Positions 17,000 to 26,099 of a DNA stretch of 64,000 nucleotides are shown here, piece after piece. The position numbers were made by a program, and so were the translations under genes. Source of the stretch: Sporomusaceae bacterium. GTDB lineage: Bacteria > Bacillota > Negativicutes > Sporomusales > UBA7701. The stretch is from assembly GCA_031460455.1 (NCBI GenBank), contig JAVKTQ010000003.1, forward strand, positions 124,001-188,000, given 5' to 3'. Below the pieces are notes generated by a model that saw nothing but the letters and a program-made list of their open reading frames with translations, had not been told where the DNA came from and searched no databases. Every line of letters starts with the position of its first letter. Positions within the stretch are counted from its first letter, which is position 1.

Positions 17000-17113
17000 C
17001 CGTTCGCGGACGCGACCGGCACACCCCGCGAGGAGATAATCGACAAGACCGATTTTGACGGGTGGCTTCGAGACCTTGCGTTCGGCTATGTCGCGGACGA
17101 TCGGAGGGTTTAG
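17000..17113 (+). pseudogene. PAS-domain remnant
   Basis: Between the HD-GYP gene and the kinase one frame reads PFADATGTPREEIIDKTDFD then YVADDRRV before a TAG at 17111. This is the typical end of a PAS sensory domain (usually ...REEIIGKTDFD...). It has no start of its own and is out of frame with the kinase start at 17119, so it appears to be a degraded extra PAS domain. Confidence 0.55.
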
Positions 17114-17118
17114 GTTCA

Positions 17119-19518
17119 ATGAAGGACCAAGAGCTGAAGGAGCAGAGCGATTATTCCAAGCAGCTGCTGCATACCATTCCCAGTGCGGTTTTTACGCTCG
17201 ACAACGACAGAAAAGTTACGAGTTGGAACAAGATGGCGGCAAGAATAACCGGTTATGAGGCGAGCGAGGTTATCGGCCAGAACGCCGAGAAATTCTCCTT
17301 CCACCCCTGCCGCGAGAATTGCCGGCTGTTCTGTGGTGAGATCGTTGCCCCGGAGGACAATCTGCACTGCAAGATCAGGCATAAGAACGGCGACGTCAGG
17401 TATATCCTGAAAAACGTCGATGTGCTGCGCGACGACCGGGGAGAGATTATCGGCCGGATCGAGTGCTTCAACGATGTGACGGACAAGATGCTTGTCGAGG
17501 AGCGGCTCAAAGAAAGCGAAATGCGGCTGAACCTGACGACGAGCAGTACAAACATCGGGCTATGGGACTGGCAACTGAAGACCGGGAAGACGGTGTTCAA
17601 CGAACAGTGGGCGGCCATAATCGGGTATACGCTGGCGGAGCTGGAGCCGATCAATACCAACACATGGATAAAGATCGGCCACCCCGACGATATCGCGGTA
17701 TCGGGGGCGCGGATGAACGACCACTTCGCAGGTCTAACCGACGCTTACGAATGCGAGATGCGGCTGAAGCACAAGAGCGGCCAGTGGGTATGGGTGCTCG
17801 TGCGCGGCAAGGTGATCGAATGGGACGAAAACGGCAAGCCGCTGCGGATGGTGGGCACCCATATCGATATAACGGAAAGGAAGAATACCGAGGAAGAACT
17901 GCGGGGCAAGGAACGGCTGATCGCCGCCGTGGCGATGTCGATCAAGGAGCTGATCGAAACCCCGGACTATCTCAAGGCGGTCGCCAGGTGCTTCGAACTG
18001 ATCGGCGAGGCGACCAAGGTCGATCGGGTGTATCTGTTTGCCAGCTACGAGGACGAGCAGGGCAACGCGGCCGTCAGCCAGGTTGTCAGGTGGGAGGCCG
18101 GGGAAAACGGTCCTCAGGCGGTCAATCCGGAGATACAGAACATTCCGCTGCGGGGCAGAGAAAGCATCATCGCGCCGCTGCTGAGGGGCGAGGCCTATTA
18201 TGGTACGGTCAGGGAACTGAAGGACGCGACGGTGCGGGAGATTTTCGCCGAACATAATGTTCAGGCCATTATTTTGCTGCCGATTAACGTGCGGGGCCGG
18301 CTGTGGGGCGCTGTCGGCTTCGACGAGTGCAAATACGAGCGGCGCTGGACTGAGGCGGAATACTCGACTCTCAGCGCGTTCGCCAATTCGCTCGAAAAGA
18401 CGATCGAGCGGAGCATGATCGCGGACGAGCTGGAGGCTGCCAAACTGGGCGCCGAAGCGGCTAATGAACTGAAAAGCCAGTTCGTGGCCAGCATTTCGCA
18501 CGAAATACGAACGCCCATTCAGGCCATCCTTGGCTATTCGGCGCTGCTGAAAGATAAAATCGAAAATGAGCAAAGCGCCAACTACCTGAGTGCTATCGAG
18601 AAGGCCGGCAATACTTTGATGAGCCTAATTTCGGACATTCTCGACCTCTCTAAGATCGAGGCTGGGAAGATCGAGCTCCAGCCGGGGGAAGTGTCTGTTC
18701 GGCGCTTATTCGACGATATCAGCGAGATTTTCGCCTGGCGGATCGAGGAGAAGAATCTTGCGCTGAATATCGAGGTGGATGACGATCTTCCGCGCACTGT
18801 CCTGCTGGACGAGGTGCGGGCCAGGCAGATACTTTTCAACCTGGTGGGCAACGCCGTGAAGTTTACCAAGGCCGGGACGATTACCGTGTCGGCGCGGGCG
18901 GTCAACCGCGACCTGCGGGCGGGCACGCTGGATTTGGTGCTGGCTGTGGCCGATACGGGAATCGGCATCCCCGAGGACCAGCAGCAGGCTGTCTTCGAAC
19001 CTTTCAAACAAAAGGACGGGCAGAGCAACAAAATGTACGGCGGCACGGGCCTGGGACTTGCGATCTCGAAGCGGCTTACCGAGGTGATGGGCGGGTCGAT
19101 CGAGGTGAAGAGCAAGTCCGGTTTGGGAGCGACCTTTACCGTCACTTTCCCGCTTGTTATCGCTGGGAAAGCGGACGGAGCGGCGCATTCGGCGCGGACG
19201 AAAGACGCACTCCGCCGACCGGAACGACAGGAAACGGCGGCGGAAGCGGGGCAGGCGGACCGGCCGGTTCCGGGTGAGATGCTGGAGCGGCTGGAGCAGC
19301 TTAAAGAGGGGCTGTGGCTGGACTGCGTAAGAACTAACAGGGTTAATGATATAAAAAAGCTGGCGAAAGCGATCCGCGAAATTGGCGACAGCTACCGGCA
19401 CGAGGAGACGATCGGTTACGCCGAGACTTTGCAGGCGTATGCGAGGGCTTTCGATCTGAAGAATATCAAGATGCTGCTTGAACGGTTCCCACGGTTGATC
19501 GACCGCTTGGAAAGATAG
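17119..19518 (+). CDS. PAS-PAS-GAF sensor histidine kinase
   Basis: 799 residues from ATG 17119 (GGAGGG ten bases upstream). PAS domains occupy about 10-120 and 130-255, a GAF domain about 265-430, then the dimerisation helix with phospho-acceptor His461 (ISHEIRTPIQ). The ATPase domain follows with NAVKFTKAG, DTGIGIPEDQQ and GGTGLGLAISKRL. The last 80 residues (from PGEMLERLEQLKEG) are helical and lack a recognisable Hpt histidine motif. No transmembrane helix, so it is a cytoplasmic sensor. The first PAS contains HPCRENCRLFCGE, a Cys cluster that could bind metal or sense redox. It lies 13 bases before the receiver-GGDEF gene, its probable partner. Confidence 0.92.
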   Translation: MKDQELKEQSDYSKQLLHTIPSAVFTLDNDRKVTSWNKMAARITGYEASEVIGQNAEKFSFHPCRENCRLFCGEIVAPEDNLHCKIRHKNGDVRYILKNVDVLRDDRGEIIGRIECFNDVTDKMLVEERLKESEMRLNLTTSSTNIGLWDWQLKTGKTVFNEQWAAIIGYTLAELEPINTNTWIKIGHPDDIAVSGARMNDHFAGLTDAYECEMRLKHKSGQWVWVLVRGKVIEWDENGKPLRMVGTHIDITERKNTEEELRGKERLIAAVAMSIKELIETPDYLKAVARCFELIGEATKVDRVYLFASYEDEQGNAAVSQVVRWEAGENGPQAVNPEIQNIPLRGRESIIAPLLRGEAYYGTVRELKDATVREIFAEHNVQAIILLPINVRGRLWGAVGFDECKYERRWTEAEYSTLSAFANSLEKTIERSMIADELEAAKLGAEAANELKSQFVASISHEIRTPIQAILGYSALLKDKIENEQSANYLSAIEKAGNTLMSLISDILDLSKIEAGKIELQPGEVSVRRLFDDISEIFAWRIEEKNLALNIEVDDDLPRTVLLDEVRARQILFNLVGNAVKFTKAGTITVSARAVNRDLRAGTLDLVLAVADTGIGIPEDQQQAVFEPFKQKDGQSNKMYGGTGLGLAISKRLTEVMGGSIEVKSKSGLGATFTVTFPLVIAGKADGAAHSARTKDALRRPERQETAAEAGQADRPVPGEMLERLEQLKEGLWLDCVRTNRVNDIKKLAKAIREIGDSYRHEETIGYAETLQAYARAFDLKNIKMLLERFPRLIDRLER

Positions 19519-19531
19519 GGGCGGTGTTGAT

Positions 19532-20482
19532 ATGACAAGGGTCAAGAACGAGAATATCAGGGTCTTGCTCGTGGACGACACGCCGGCCAACCTCGAAATT
19601 GCCGGCAGCATTCTGGAAAAGGAGGGCTATGACCTCTACATAGCCGACAGCGGCGTTACCGCCCTCGAACTTATCGAGGCGACTGCTTTCGACCTGATAT
19701 TGCTCGATATCATGATGCCAGGACTGGATGGCTTCGAGACTTATAAAATGATGCGTAAGTTTGAGAAAGCCAAGAAAGTGCCGGTGATATTCCTTTCGGC
19801 GAAGGTGGATATTGAGAGTATCGTCCGTGGCTTTGAGCTGGGGGCGGTCGATTATATCAGGAAGCCTTTCAACGAAGCGGAGCTTAAGGCGCGGGTGAGA
19901 ACCCACGTGGAGCTGAAAAAGATGCGCGAGGAATTGGAACTGAAAAACAAAAGCTTGCAGGAGGCTTACGACAATCTGGAGATAACTGCGGCTACTGATG
20001 TGCTCACCCAGCTCTTGAACCGCCGGGAAATGATGAGGCGTCTGGAGTACGAGCGAGTGAAATACTCGCGGAACAAGCGGCCTTTTTCGATCGTGCTTGC
20101 CGATATCGATTATTTCAAAAAGGTGAACGACACATACGGGCATGAGGCCGGGGACGATGTCCTGATCGCAATTGCCATGGTTACGAAAGGTTGCACGCGG
20201 AAGGCGGACAGCGTGGCGCGCTGGGGCGGCGAGGAATTCATGCTGCTGCTGCCGGAAACGGATGCTGGCGGGGCGATGAGGCTGGCGGAAAAGATCAGGC
20301 GGGCAATCGAGCACCACACCGTCTTTCATGGCGAGGCAGAGATAAGAGTGACGATTACGCTCGGCATCTGTGAGTTCACGGGCATCGGGTTTCTCGACGA
20401 ATTGATTTCGAACGCGGACAGAGCCCTTTATAGAGGGAAGGCCGAGGGACGAAACCGCACCGCCGTGTACGACGGTTCGTAG
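19532..20482 (+). CDS. Response regulator with diguanylate cyclase output
   Basis: 316 residues. The receiver domain (1-125) has phospho-acceptor Asp59 (LILLDIMMPGLDG), Lys in FIRKPF-like YIRKPF, and the acidic pair VDD. A coiled linker leads to a GGDEF domain (about 155-312) with GGEEF at 232-236 and an intact inhibitory I-site RKAD five residues upstream. It should make c-di-GMP when phosphorylated and be product-inhibited. With the adjacent kinase and the HD-GYP gene it forms a make-and-break c-di-GMP module, of which the breaking half is damaged. Confidence 0.94.
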   Translation: MTRVKNENIRVLLVDDTPANLEIAGSILEKEGYDLYIADSGVTALELIEATAFDLILLDIMMPGLDGFETYKMMRKFEKAKKVPVIFLSAKVDIESIVRGFELGAVDYIRKPFNEAELKARVRTHVELKKMREELELKNKSLQEAYDNLEITAATDVLTQLLNRREMMRRLEYERVKYSRNKRPFSIVLADIDYFKKVNDTYGHEAGDDVLIAIAMVTKGCTRKADSVARWGGEEFMLLLPETDAGGAMRLAEKIRRAIEHHTVFHGEAEIRVTITLGICEFTGIGFLDELISNADRALYRGKAEGRNRTAVYDGS

Positions 20483-20520
20483 CCGTGCGGGCAGTAACAT
20501 TTCGGGTCCCTCGCTGCGCA

Positions 20521-20552
20521 GCGAAAAGCCCACGGAAACGTGGGCTTTTCGC
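20521..20552. terminator. Bidirectional terminator
   Basis: GCGAAAAGCCCAC / GTGGGCTTTTCGC, 13-base arms, between convergent genes. Confidence 0.88.
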
Positions 20553-20577
20553 TGTCGGGGAGAGGAAGAAGAGAAGG

Positions 20578-21171
20578 TTAACGGGCCCGGATATCGGCGA
20601 TCTTCCAGTTGCTGTCGTGGTCCCTTTCCAGCAGGATGTTGAACAGGCTGCCGTTGTCGTGCTTTGTAACCTGGACGACGGCTTGGTTGCCGGAGAGGGA
20701 GAGGAGGGTGAAGGCATCACGGTAACGGTCGAAGCCGTACATGGCGGCGCGGTCTTTTACGAAGTCGACCGGGCTGCTTAGATAATTGACGTAGTCGCGG
20801 TCGCGGTTGTTATCGCTGCGATAGTAGACGCGCCCGTCTTCATACCTTATCTGGTTTTCGTCCGGGCCTGGCCAGCTGTTATTGTGTTCGTGCCAGCCGC
20901 GCTTGAGGCGGTGCCGCTTCACGAGCTGGACTTTTTCGGCAACGGCCTGAGTAACGGTTGTGCGGGAGTCTTTTTCGAGCGCGGTCGTTTGGACGGTTTT
21001 CAGGGGAGACAGATTTGTCGGCCTGTCCGCCGCCAGGGCTTTTGCGGCCGGGATTCCCGGCAGGACGGCGCCGGTGAGGATGGCGGCGCCGGCGACGGCG
21101 GCGGCGTAACGTTTATACTTGCGGCGTAGCTGCTGGCGACGGTGTTTGCGCTGGGCTGGCGTCCTTTCCAA
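20578..21171 (-). CDS. Exported hypothetical protein
   Basis: 197 residues from a TTG preceded by GAGGAGG. A very basic N terminus (RKHRRQQLRRKYKRY) precedes one hydrophobic helix ending near AAKALA, so the protein is exported or anchored with its body outside the membrane. The mature part is charged, with DGRVYYRSDNNRDRDYVNY and a C-terminal beta-rich domain ending DSNWKIADIRAR, which resembles lipocalin/NTF2-like DUFs that measure misfolded substrate, but no family is recognised. Alone on its strand; no operon partner. Confidence 0.65.
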   Translation of the reverse strand: MERTPAQRKHRRQQLRRKYKRYAAAVAGAAILTGAVLPGIPAAKALAADRPTNLSPLKTVQTTALEKDSRTTVTQAVAEKVQLVKRHRLKRGWHEHNNSWPGPDENQIRYEDGRVYYRSDNNRDRDYVNYLSSPVDFVKDRAAMYGFDRYRDAFTLLSLSGNQAVVQVTKHDNGSLFNILLERDHDSNWKIADIRAR

Positions 21172-21300
21172 TGGCTTCTCCTCCTCGGTTTTTGTTGTTA
21201 GTGTTTCGTGCCGCTGCGGCCCTGATGCCTGGTAAAAAAAGATTGCCCAGGCAAATTATAGCGCGGCCGATTAAAGTGAGGCCGGATATGCCGCATTGGC

Positions 21301-21336
21301 AAAGAAAAACCGCACCGTAAAGTGCGGTTTTTCTTT
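21301..21336 (-). terminator. Terminator of the Tm-1-like/cupin operon
   Basis: AAAGAAAAACCGCAC / GTGCGGTTTTTCTTT, 15-base perfect arms, T-rich on the minus strand, 23 bases after the cupin stop. Confidence 0.88.
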
Positions 21337-21358
21337 GCGGGTGTCCGCGGCAAAAGGG

Positions 21359-21769
21359 TTAGCGAACGGGTATCTGGCCCGCCGGGAGTACTTTGCAGTC
21401 CGGCAGGGTGGTAAACGCGGTTTCCGGTCCGGGCGGACTGTAGACGGCCAGAAGCTTGAGTTGTTCCCAGCCGGTATTGTAGGTTTCGTGAAATACATCC
21501 GGCGGGATGTGGATAAGCATGCCGGGGACGAGGGGGCGCTTGACGCCGGCGACGACCTGCTCTCCTTCGCCGGAAACGCAGTAGAGTATTTCCTCGACGC
21601 CGGGATGGTTGTGGTTGGCATGCCCCTTGCCGGGTTCGAGGAGGACTACGCCGGTGCTGAACCTGACAGCGCCGGTAGTTTTGGGTTCACTGAGCCATTT
21701 CAGGCTCCCCCAGTCGAAAACCTGGGTTTCCACTTCGGCTGGGCTGACGAAGCGTTTGCCGTCGGCCAC
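21359..21769 (-). CDS. Single-domain cupin protein
   Basis: 136 residues. Motif 1 of the cupin fold is G-H-x-N-H-x-H-x(n)-E (GHANHNHPGVEEILYCVSG) and motif 2 is PGMLIHIPPDVFHE, so a metal-binding three-His-one-Glu site is complete. Such small cupins act as isomerases, dioxygenases or ligand sensors on sugar- or acid-type substrates. It is the last gene of the sigma-54 operon, 39 bases after the TIM-barrel gene. Confidence 0.88.
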   Translation of the reverse strand: MADGKRFVSPAEVETQVFDWGSLKWLSEPKTTGAVRFSTGVVLLEPGKGHANHNHPGVEEILYCVSGEGEQVVAGVKRPLVPGMLIHIPPDVFHETYNTGWEQLKLLAVYSPPGPETAFTTLPDCKVLPAGQIPVR

Positions 21770-21808
21770 GAGTTATTCCTCCTTACCTTTATCCGGTTTT
21801 TCGGTCGC

Positions 21809-22636
21809 CTAAAATTTGATGTCCTTGAACGCCCTGACCTGGGCGGCGATGGCTTTCTCGGTCGGTAACCTTTCCATGCTCGAAGCGCCGTAGAAGCCGA
21901 TGACCCCTTTCGTACGCGCCAGCACATAGGAGGCGTCTTCCGGTTCGGCGATCGGCCCGCCGTGGCAGATGACAAGAATGTCGGGGTTGACCTTCTTGGC
22001 CGCGTCGTGCATCGACTGGATCCTGCGGACACAGTCGTCGAGGGTGAGGGCGGTCTTCGCGCCGATCGTCCCCTTGGTGGTGAGGCCCATGTGGGCGACG
22101 AGGATATCCGCCCCGGCCTTTGTCATCTTCACGGCTTCGTCGTCGGAAAAAACGTATGGGGTGGTGAGCAGGTCGAGCTCGCGAGCTTTGGCGATCATCT
22201 CGACTTCGAGATCGTACCCCATCCCGGTTTCTTCGAGGTTTTGCCGGAAAACGCCGTCGCACAGGCCGACAGTGGGGAAGTTTTGCACGCCGACAAAGCC
22301 GATCGCTTTAAGTTCTTTGAGGAAGACATCCATGAGACGGAAGGGATCGGTGCCGCAGACGCCTGCGAGTACGGGTGTCTGCCGCACGACCGGCAGCACT
22401 TCGCTGGCCATCTCGACGACGATGGCGTTGGCGTCTCCGTAAGGCATCAGACCGGCGAGCGAACCTCTGCCGGCCATCCTGTAACGGCCGGAATTGTAGA
22501 TAACGATTAGGTCCACGCCGCCGGCTTCGGCGCTTTTCGCCGATATGCCGGTGCCGGCGCCGGCGCCGATGACGGGGATTCCTTTCTTGACTTGTTCCCT
22601 TATCTTCGCCAGTACGGAACTTCTCGTAAGTGCCAT
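21809..22636 (-). CDS. TIM-barrel 'phosphoenolpyruvate hydrolase-like' protein
   Basis: 275 residues with [18 protein letters not shown] near the start, [10 protein letters not shown] in the middle and [14 protein letters not shown] near the end, the hallmarks of the PEP_hydrolase/TIM-barrel family. It corresponds to the C-terminal half of plant Tm-1-like proteins. It also aligns along its whole length with the sensor domain of the sigma-54 activator at 24088 (NFPTVGL, GLTxxGxxGAK, GGP shared). The gene lies 13 bases after the Tm-1-like gene. The enzymatic activity of the family is not established. Confidence 0.9.
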   Translation of the reverse strand: MALTRSSVLAKIREQVKKGIPVIGAGAGTGISAKSAEAGGVDLIVIYNSGRYRMAGRGSLAGLMPYGDANAIVVEMASEVLPVVRQTPVLAGVCGTDPFRLMDVFLKELKAIGFVGVQNFPTVGLCDGVFRQNLEETGMGYDLEVEMIAKARELDLLTTPYVFSDDEAVKMTKAGADILVAHMGLTTKGTIGAKTALTLDDCVRRIQSMHDAAKKVNPDILVICHGGPIAEPEDASYVLARTKGVIGFYGASSMERLPTEKAIAAQVRAFKDIKF

Positions 22637-22649
22637 CTGATCATCCCCT

Positions 22650-23867
22650 TTAGTATTTTCCCAGTAACGACTGCATTTTGGCGGCCATTGCCAGCGCGAA
22701 TTTTTCGTCGTTGATGTCGGTGTCCATCTCGATGAGTTCGATCTTGGCGCGGTCGATATTCGCCCGCAGGGCGGCGAACAGGGCCGCGTCTTCTTCGGGG
22801 CCGAAAAACGGCTTGCCGGCCGTGTCGATGAGCGAAACGCCTTTCAGCGGCAGGAACAGAGCGACAGGCCCGGTGGCGGCGTTGAGTTTGGCGGCGATGA
22901 TTTCGCCGAGCTGGCGGCATTCCTCGGCAGTGGTCCGCATAAGGGTGACGGTGAGGTTATGCTGGTAGAAAAGGCGGTCTTTGTATTTGGCGGGGATGGT
23001 GTCCGGCGGGCCGAAGTTGACCATATCGAGGGCGCCCACGGACACGACCTGAGGTATGCCGACTTTCCCGGCCGCCTCCAGGCGATGCGGGCCGGCGGCC
23101 AGGACTCCTCCCGCCAGTTCGTCCGCCCATTCGGTGGTGGTGATGTCGAGGACGCCTTTGATGAAGCCCCCCTCAATCAGGCCTTCCATCGCCAGGCCGC
23201 CCGTTCCGGTGGCGTGGAAGACGAGCAGTTCGTAGCCTTGCGCCTCCAGGTATTCTTTCGCTTTGGTGACGCAGGGGGTGGTAACGCCGAACATCGTGGC
23301 GGCGATAAGCGGTTTGTCCTCGGCGCCGGCCGGCGCTTCGCCCTGAGCCATACCGGCGACGGCGAAGGCGGCGTTGGCCAGTATCCGGCGCGACAGGCTG
23401 TTGATTCCCGAGATGTCGACGACCGAGTACATCATCGCGATGTCCTTGACGCCGACGTAGGGGCGGGTGTCGCCAGAGGCCATGGTGGATACCATCACTT
23501 TCGGCACCCCCACAGGCAGGGCTTGCATCGCCGCCGTGCCGATGGTCGTGCCGGCCGAGCCGCCGAGACTGATGACGCCGGCGACTTCGCCCTGGTCGTA
23601 AAGCTCGCCCAGTATGCGGGCCGCGCCTTTGGTCATGACCTCCATCGCCAGCCCCCGGTCGTCCTTGCTGAGCAGTTCGGCCAGAGGCGTCCCGCCGGCG
23701 GCGGCGACCCGGTCGTTGGCGATGTCGGGCAGGAAGTACGGTCTGCCCTTGACGCCGGCGTCGATCACCACCGTCCCGACACCGGTGCTTTCGATCAAAT
23801 CCTTGATGTACTTGAACTCTTGACCCTTGGTGTCCAGAGTGCCCAAAAGAATCACTTTGCCGGCCAC
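22650..23867 (-). CDS. Tm-1-like ATP-binding domain protein (UPF0261)
   Basis: 405 residues. [20 protein letters not shown] starts the first domain; [19 protein letters not shown] is the glycine-rich ATP-binding region; the C-terminal domain contains [15 protein letters not shown] and [10 protein letters not shown]. This is the full-length UPF0261 family, homologous to the N-terminal inhibitory domain of tomato Tm-1. It is the first gene of the operon, 31 bases behind the predicted sigma-54 start site. Its native bacterial reaction is not known; the pairing with a TIM barrel and a cupin suggests catabolism of a small metabolite. Confidence 0.92.
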   Translation of the reverse strand: MAGKVILLGTLDTKGQEFKYIKDLIESTGVGTVVIDAGVKGRPYFLPDIANDRVAAAGGTPLAELLSKDDRGLAMEVMTKGAARILGELYDQGEVAGVISLGGSAGTTIGTAAMQALPVGVPKVMVSTMASGDTRPYVGVKDIAMMYSVVDISGINSLSRRILANAAFAVAGMAQGEAPAGAEDKPLIAATMFGVTTPCVTKAKEYLEAQGYELLVFHATGTGGLAMEGLIEGGFIKGVLDITTTEWADELAGGVLAAGPHRLEAAGKVGIPQVVSVGALDMVNFGPPDTIPAKYKDRLFYQHNLTVTLMRTTAEECRQLGEIIAAKLNAATGPVALFLPLKGVSLIDTAGKPFFGPEEDAALFAALRANIDRAKIELIEMDTDINDEKFALAMAAKMQSLLGKY

Positions 23868-23907
23868 GTTACCACTCCCTCGCTAAAGTTTCGACTGCCG
23901 CTAAATC

Positions 23908-23926
23908 ATGCAAATAATGTGCCAAG
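23908..23926 (-). promoter_or_regulatory. Sigma-54 promoter of the Tm-1-like operon
   Basis: On the minus strand TTGGCACA-N4-TTGCAT, matching the -24/-12 consensus; start expected near 23898, about 30 bases before the UPF0261 start codon. Confidence 0.85.
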
Positions 23927-23955
23927 CCGATTTCCGGGCTTTGGCGGCGCGTAAG

Positions 23956-23973
23956 TGGGAAGGCTTGTTCCCA
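23956..23973. promoter_or_regulatory. Activator site 1
   Basis: TGGGAA-N6-TTCCCA. Centre about 65 bases upstream of the predicted start. Same palindrome as site 2. Confidence 0.65.
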
Positions 23974-24028
23974 TCGCGGCCGGAGCGAGCAGGCAGTTAG
24001 GCGATAAGCGCCGGGCCGGTAAACGCTT

Positions 24029-24060
24029 GCGGCTATGGGAAAGTATTTTCCCATAGCCGC
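24029..24060. promoter_or_regulatory. Activator site 2 within a 14-base perfect inverted repeat
   Basis: TGGGAA-N6-TTCCCA at 24036-24053 is extended to perfect 14-base arms GCGGCTATGGGAAA / TTTCCCATAGCCGC. Its centre is exactly 80 bases from site 1. The hairpin also lies just past the activator stop codon and could double as its terminator, but no T-run follows on the minus strand. Confidence 0.65.
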
Positions 24061-24065
24061 GGTTG

Positions 24066-24083
24066 TGTGAAGAGTATTTCCCT
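24066..24083. promoter_or_regulatory. Degenerate activator site 3
   Basis: TGTGAA-N6-TTCCCT, ten of twelve positions as in sites 1 and 2, centred 30 bases from site 2. Confidence 0.45.
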
Positions 24084-24087
24084 CGGG

Positions 24088-25914
24088 TCATCCGTCGCGC
24101 GTTTCCCGCTCTCTGATGCCGTATTTTTTCATCTTATTGAGCAGGGTGCGCCGGGTTATGCCGAGGAACTGCGCGGTTTTCTGCCGGTGCCAGGCATGCT
24201 GGTCGAGCGAGCCGAGGATGATCTGCCTTTCCACCGAAGCGGTGGCGGCCCTGGGCATATTGACGGCGCTTTCGCCGCGGCGGGCGATCTGACCGGGATT
24301 GATCGGCAGGTCAGAGCAATAAATTACATCGCCGTCGCTGAGGATGGCGGCGCTTTCCAGCACGTGTTCCAGCTCGCGGACGTTGCCTGGCCAGTTGTGC
24401 TGCATGAGGGCATCGAGGGTGTCCGGGGACAGGCGCCGGATGTCGCGGTTGAACTTGACGCGGATCTTTTCCAGGAAGTAATTTACCAGCAGGGGGATAT
24501 CCTCTTTGTGCTGCCGCAGGGGCGGCGTTCGGATCGTGACGACGTTAATCCGGTAGAACAGGTCTTCGCGGAATTTCCCCTGGGCGACGGCGGCGTGGAG
24601 ATCGGCATTGGTGGCGCAGATTATCCGGGTATCGACCTTGATCGGCTTGTTGCCGCCGATGCGGAGGAATTCCTGCTGCTGGATCGCCCTGAGTAGTTTC
24701 GCCTGGGTACCGGGACTCATTTCGCTGACTTCGTCGAGGAAAAGCGTCCCGTGGTTGGCCAGCTCGAATAAACCGACCCGCTTGCTGGTGGCGCCGGTGA
24801 AAGAGCCTTTTTCGTGGCCGAACAGCTCGCTCTCCAGCAAGGTGTCGGGAATCGAGGCGCAGTTGACTTTGATGAACGGCTGGCTGCTGCGCGGGCTGTT
24901 GTAGTGGATTGCCCTGACGACGAGTTCTTTGCCTGTGCCGCTCTCACCGCAGACCAGGATGTTGACGTTTTTGTCGGCGACTTTGCTGACGATCTCGAAC
25001 AACTCCTGCATCAGCCTGCTCTGGCCGACGATCTCGTCGAAGACCTTTTTCTTGAAAAGCTCGCGGCGAAGAGATTCGTTTTCCCGTTTGAGCCGCATGA
25101 AGTTTTTGAACTGCCCGGTCACTTCTTCGATCGTCGTTTCGGCCGGAATCCGTTCGAAGCTCGAGCCGCCGATGTAGCCCATCGCCCCGGTGCTGCCGTA
25201 GAAACGCGCGGTTTGCTCCGGGGTGGATACCGGCCCGCCGTAGATCATTTTTATTTTGCCGGGGTACTGGCGGTCGACCGCCGCGAAAATGCGGCCGGCG
25301 AGCTGTACGCCGTTTTCCAGCGACATGGCGTGTTTGGCCCCTGTTTTTCCGCCGGCGGTCAGGCCCAGATGGGCGCAGATTATATCGGCGCCGGCAGCCG
25401 CCATCGCAAGCCCCTGGTTTTCGTCGAATACGAACGCGACGGTGAACAGGCCGGCTCTGGCGGCTTTGGCGACGAACTCGACTTCACGCTGAAACCCGAG
25501 GCCTTCCGCTTCCAGGGTTTGACGCACAACTCCGTCGATAAGGCCGACGGTGGGGAAATTGTTTGCGCCGTGGAAGCCCCGGGCGCGGATTTTCGCTATC
25601 AACGCATCATGGTCGATGGTGACGTCGGTGGCGCAAGCGCCGAAGATGACCGGACTGTTTCCGGCACGGGGGATGATTTCGCGGGCGCCGAAGTCGAGCA
25701 CCATTTCATTGCTGTTGGCGTACGGCAGCAGAGCGGCCAATGAGCTTATCCCCGCCATGCGGAACCTCCCGGCGTTCAGGGCCAGCAAAAAATCGGCCCC
25801 GCCCGCGATAGCCTGTTTGGCGGACAGGCCGGAGCCGACGGCCACGCCGATTATCGGTTGGTTGTTGGCGATATTTTCGGCCAATGTTGTCCTGATAGCT
25901 TCTCGCGTGTTCAT
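24088..25914 (-). CDS. Sigma-54-dependent activator with a PEP-hydrolase-like TIM-barrel sensor domain
   Basis: 608 residues. Residues 1-270 are a TIM-barrel domain paralogous to the enzyme at 21809. The AAA+ domain (about 290-540) has Walker A GESGTGKE, the sigma-54-contacting loop GSFTGA (usual GAFTGA) and Walker B GTLFLDEV. The C-terminal Fis-type helix-turn-helix is [18 protein letters not shown]. It sits directly upstream of a sigma-54 operon in the same direction, with palindromes between, so it very probably activates that operon. Using an enzyme-like barrel as input domain suggests direct sensing of the pathway substrate; this is inference. Confidence 0.94.
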   Translation of the reverse strand: MNTREAIRTTLAENIANNQPIIGVAVGSGLSAKQAIAGGADFLLALNAGRFRMAGISSLAALLPYANSNEMVLDFGAREIIPRAGNSPVIFGACATDVTIDHDALIAKIRARGFHGANNFPTVGLIDGVVRQTLEAEGLGFQREVEFVAKAARAGLFTVAFVFDENQGLAMAAAGADIICAHLGLTAGGKTGAKHAMSLENGVQLAGRIFAAVDRQYPGKIKMIYGGPVSTPEQTARFYGSTGAMGYIGGSSFERIPAETTIEEVTGQFKNFMRLKRENESLRRELFKKKVFDEIVGQSRLMQELFEIVSKVADKNVNILVCGESGTGKELVVRAIHYNSPRSSQPFIKVNCASIPDTLLESELFGHEKGSFTGATSKRVGLFELANHGTLFLDEVSEMSPGTQAKLLRAIQQQEFLRIGGNKPIKVDTRIICATNADLHAAVAQGKFREDLFYRINVVTIRTPPLRQHKEDIPLLVNYFLEKIRVKFNRDIRRLSPDTLDALMQHNWPGNVRELEHVLESAAILSDGDVIYCSDLPINPGQIARRGESAVNMPRAATASVERQIILGSLDQHAWHRQKTAQFLGITRRTLLNKMKKYGIRERETRDG

Positions 25915-25953
25915 GGCTCGTCCCCCGCTGCGCTATGGAAATCATGCGGCGTC

Positions 25954-25978
25954 GGCGACGGCCAATCCGGCCGTCGCC
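25954..25978. promoter_or_regulatory. Perfect inverted repeat in the activator leader
   Basis: GGCGACGGCC-AATCC-GGCCGTCGCC, 40 bases upstream of the activator start. In RNA it would be a 10-pair GC hairpin; function unknown. Confidence 0.4.
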
Positions 25979-26099
25979 AACGGGCAAGGTCTTATAATAC
26001 TCTATATTAAACCGTAAGATAGAAATTCCTGCCATGATTTAAGCCATATTTTGCCAGAGATGCGTGGCGATTAGGCAGAAAATCTTTGCAAAAAATATA

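Noticed and set aside
16978-17118. Upstream starts for the histidine kinase (from about 17062)
   Set aside because: The added residues are Arg-rich and match nothing, while the ATG at 17119 has a GGAGGG and leads straight into the PAS domain.
24029-24060. Terminator of the sigma-54 activator gene
   Set aside because: The perfect hairpin has no T-run in the minus direction and contains the same palindrome as the site at 23956, so a binding site is the better reading.
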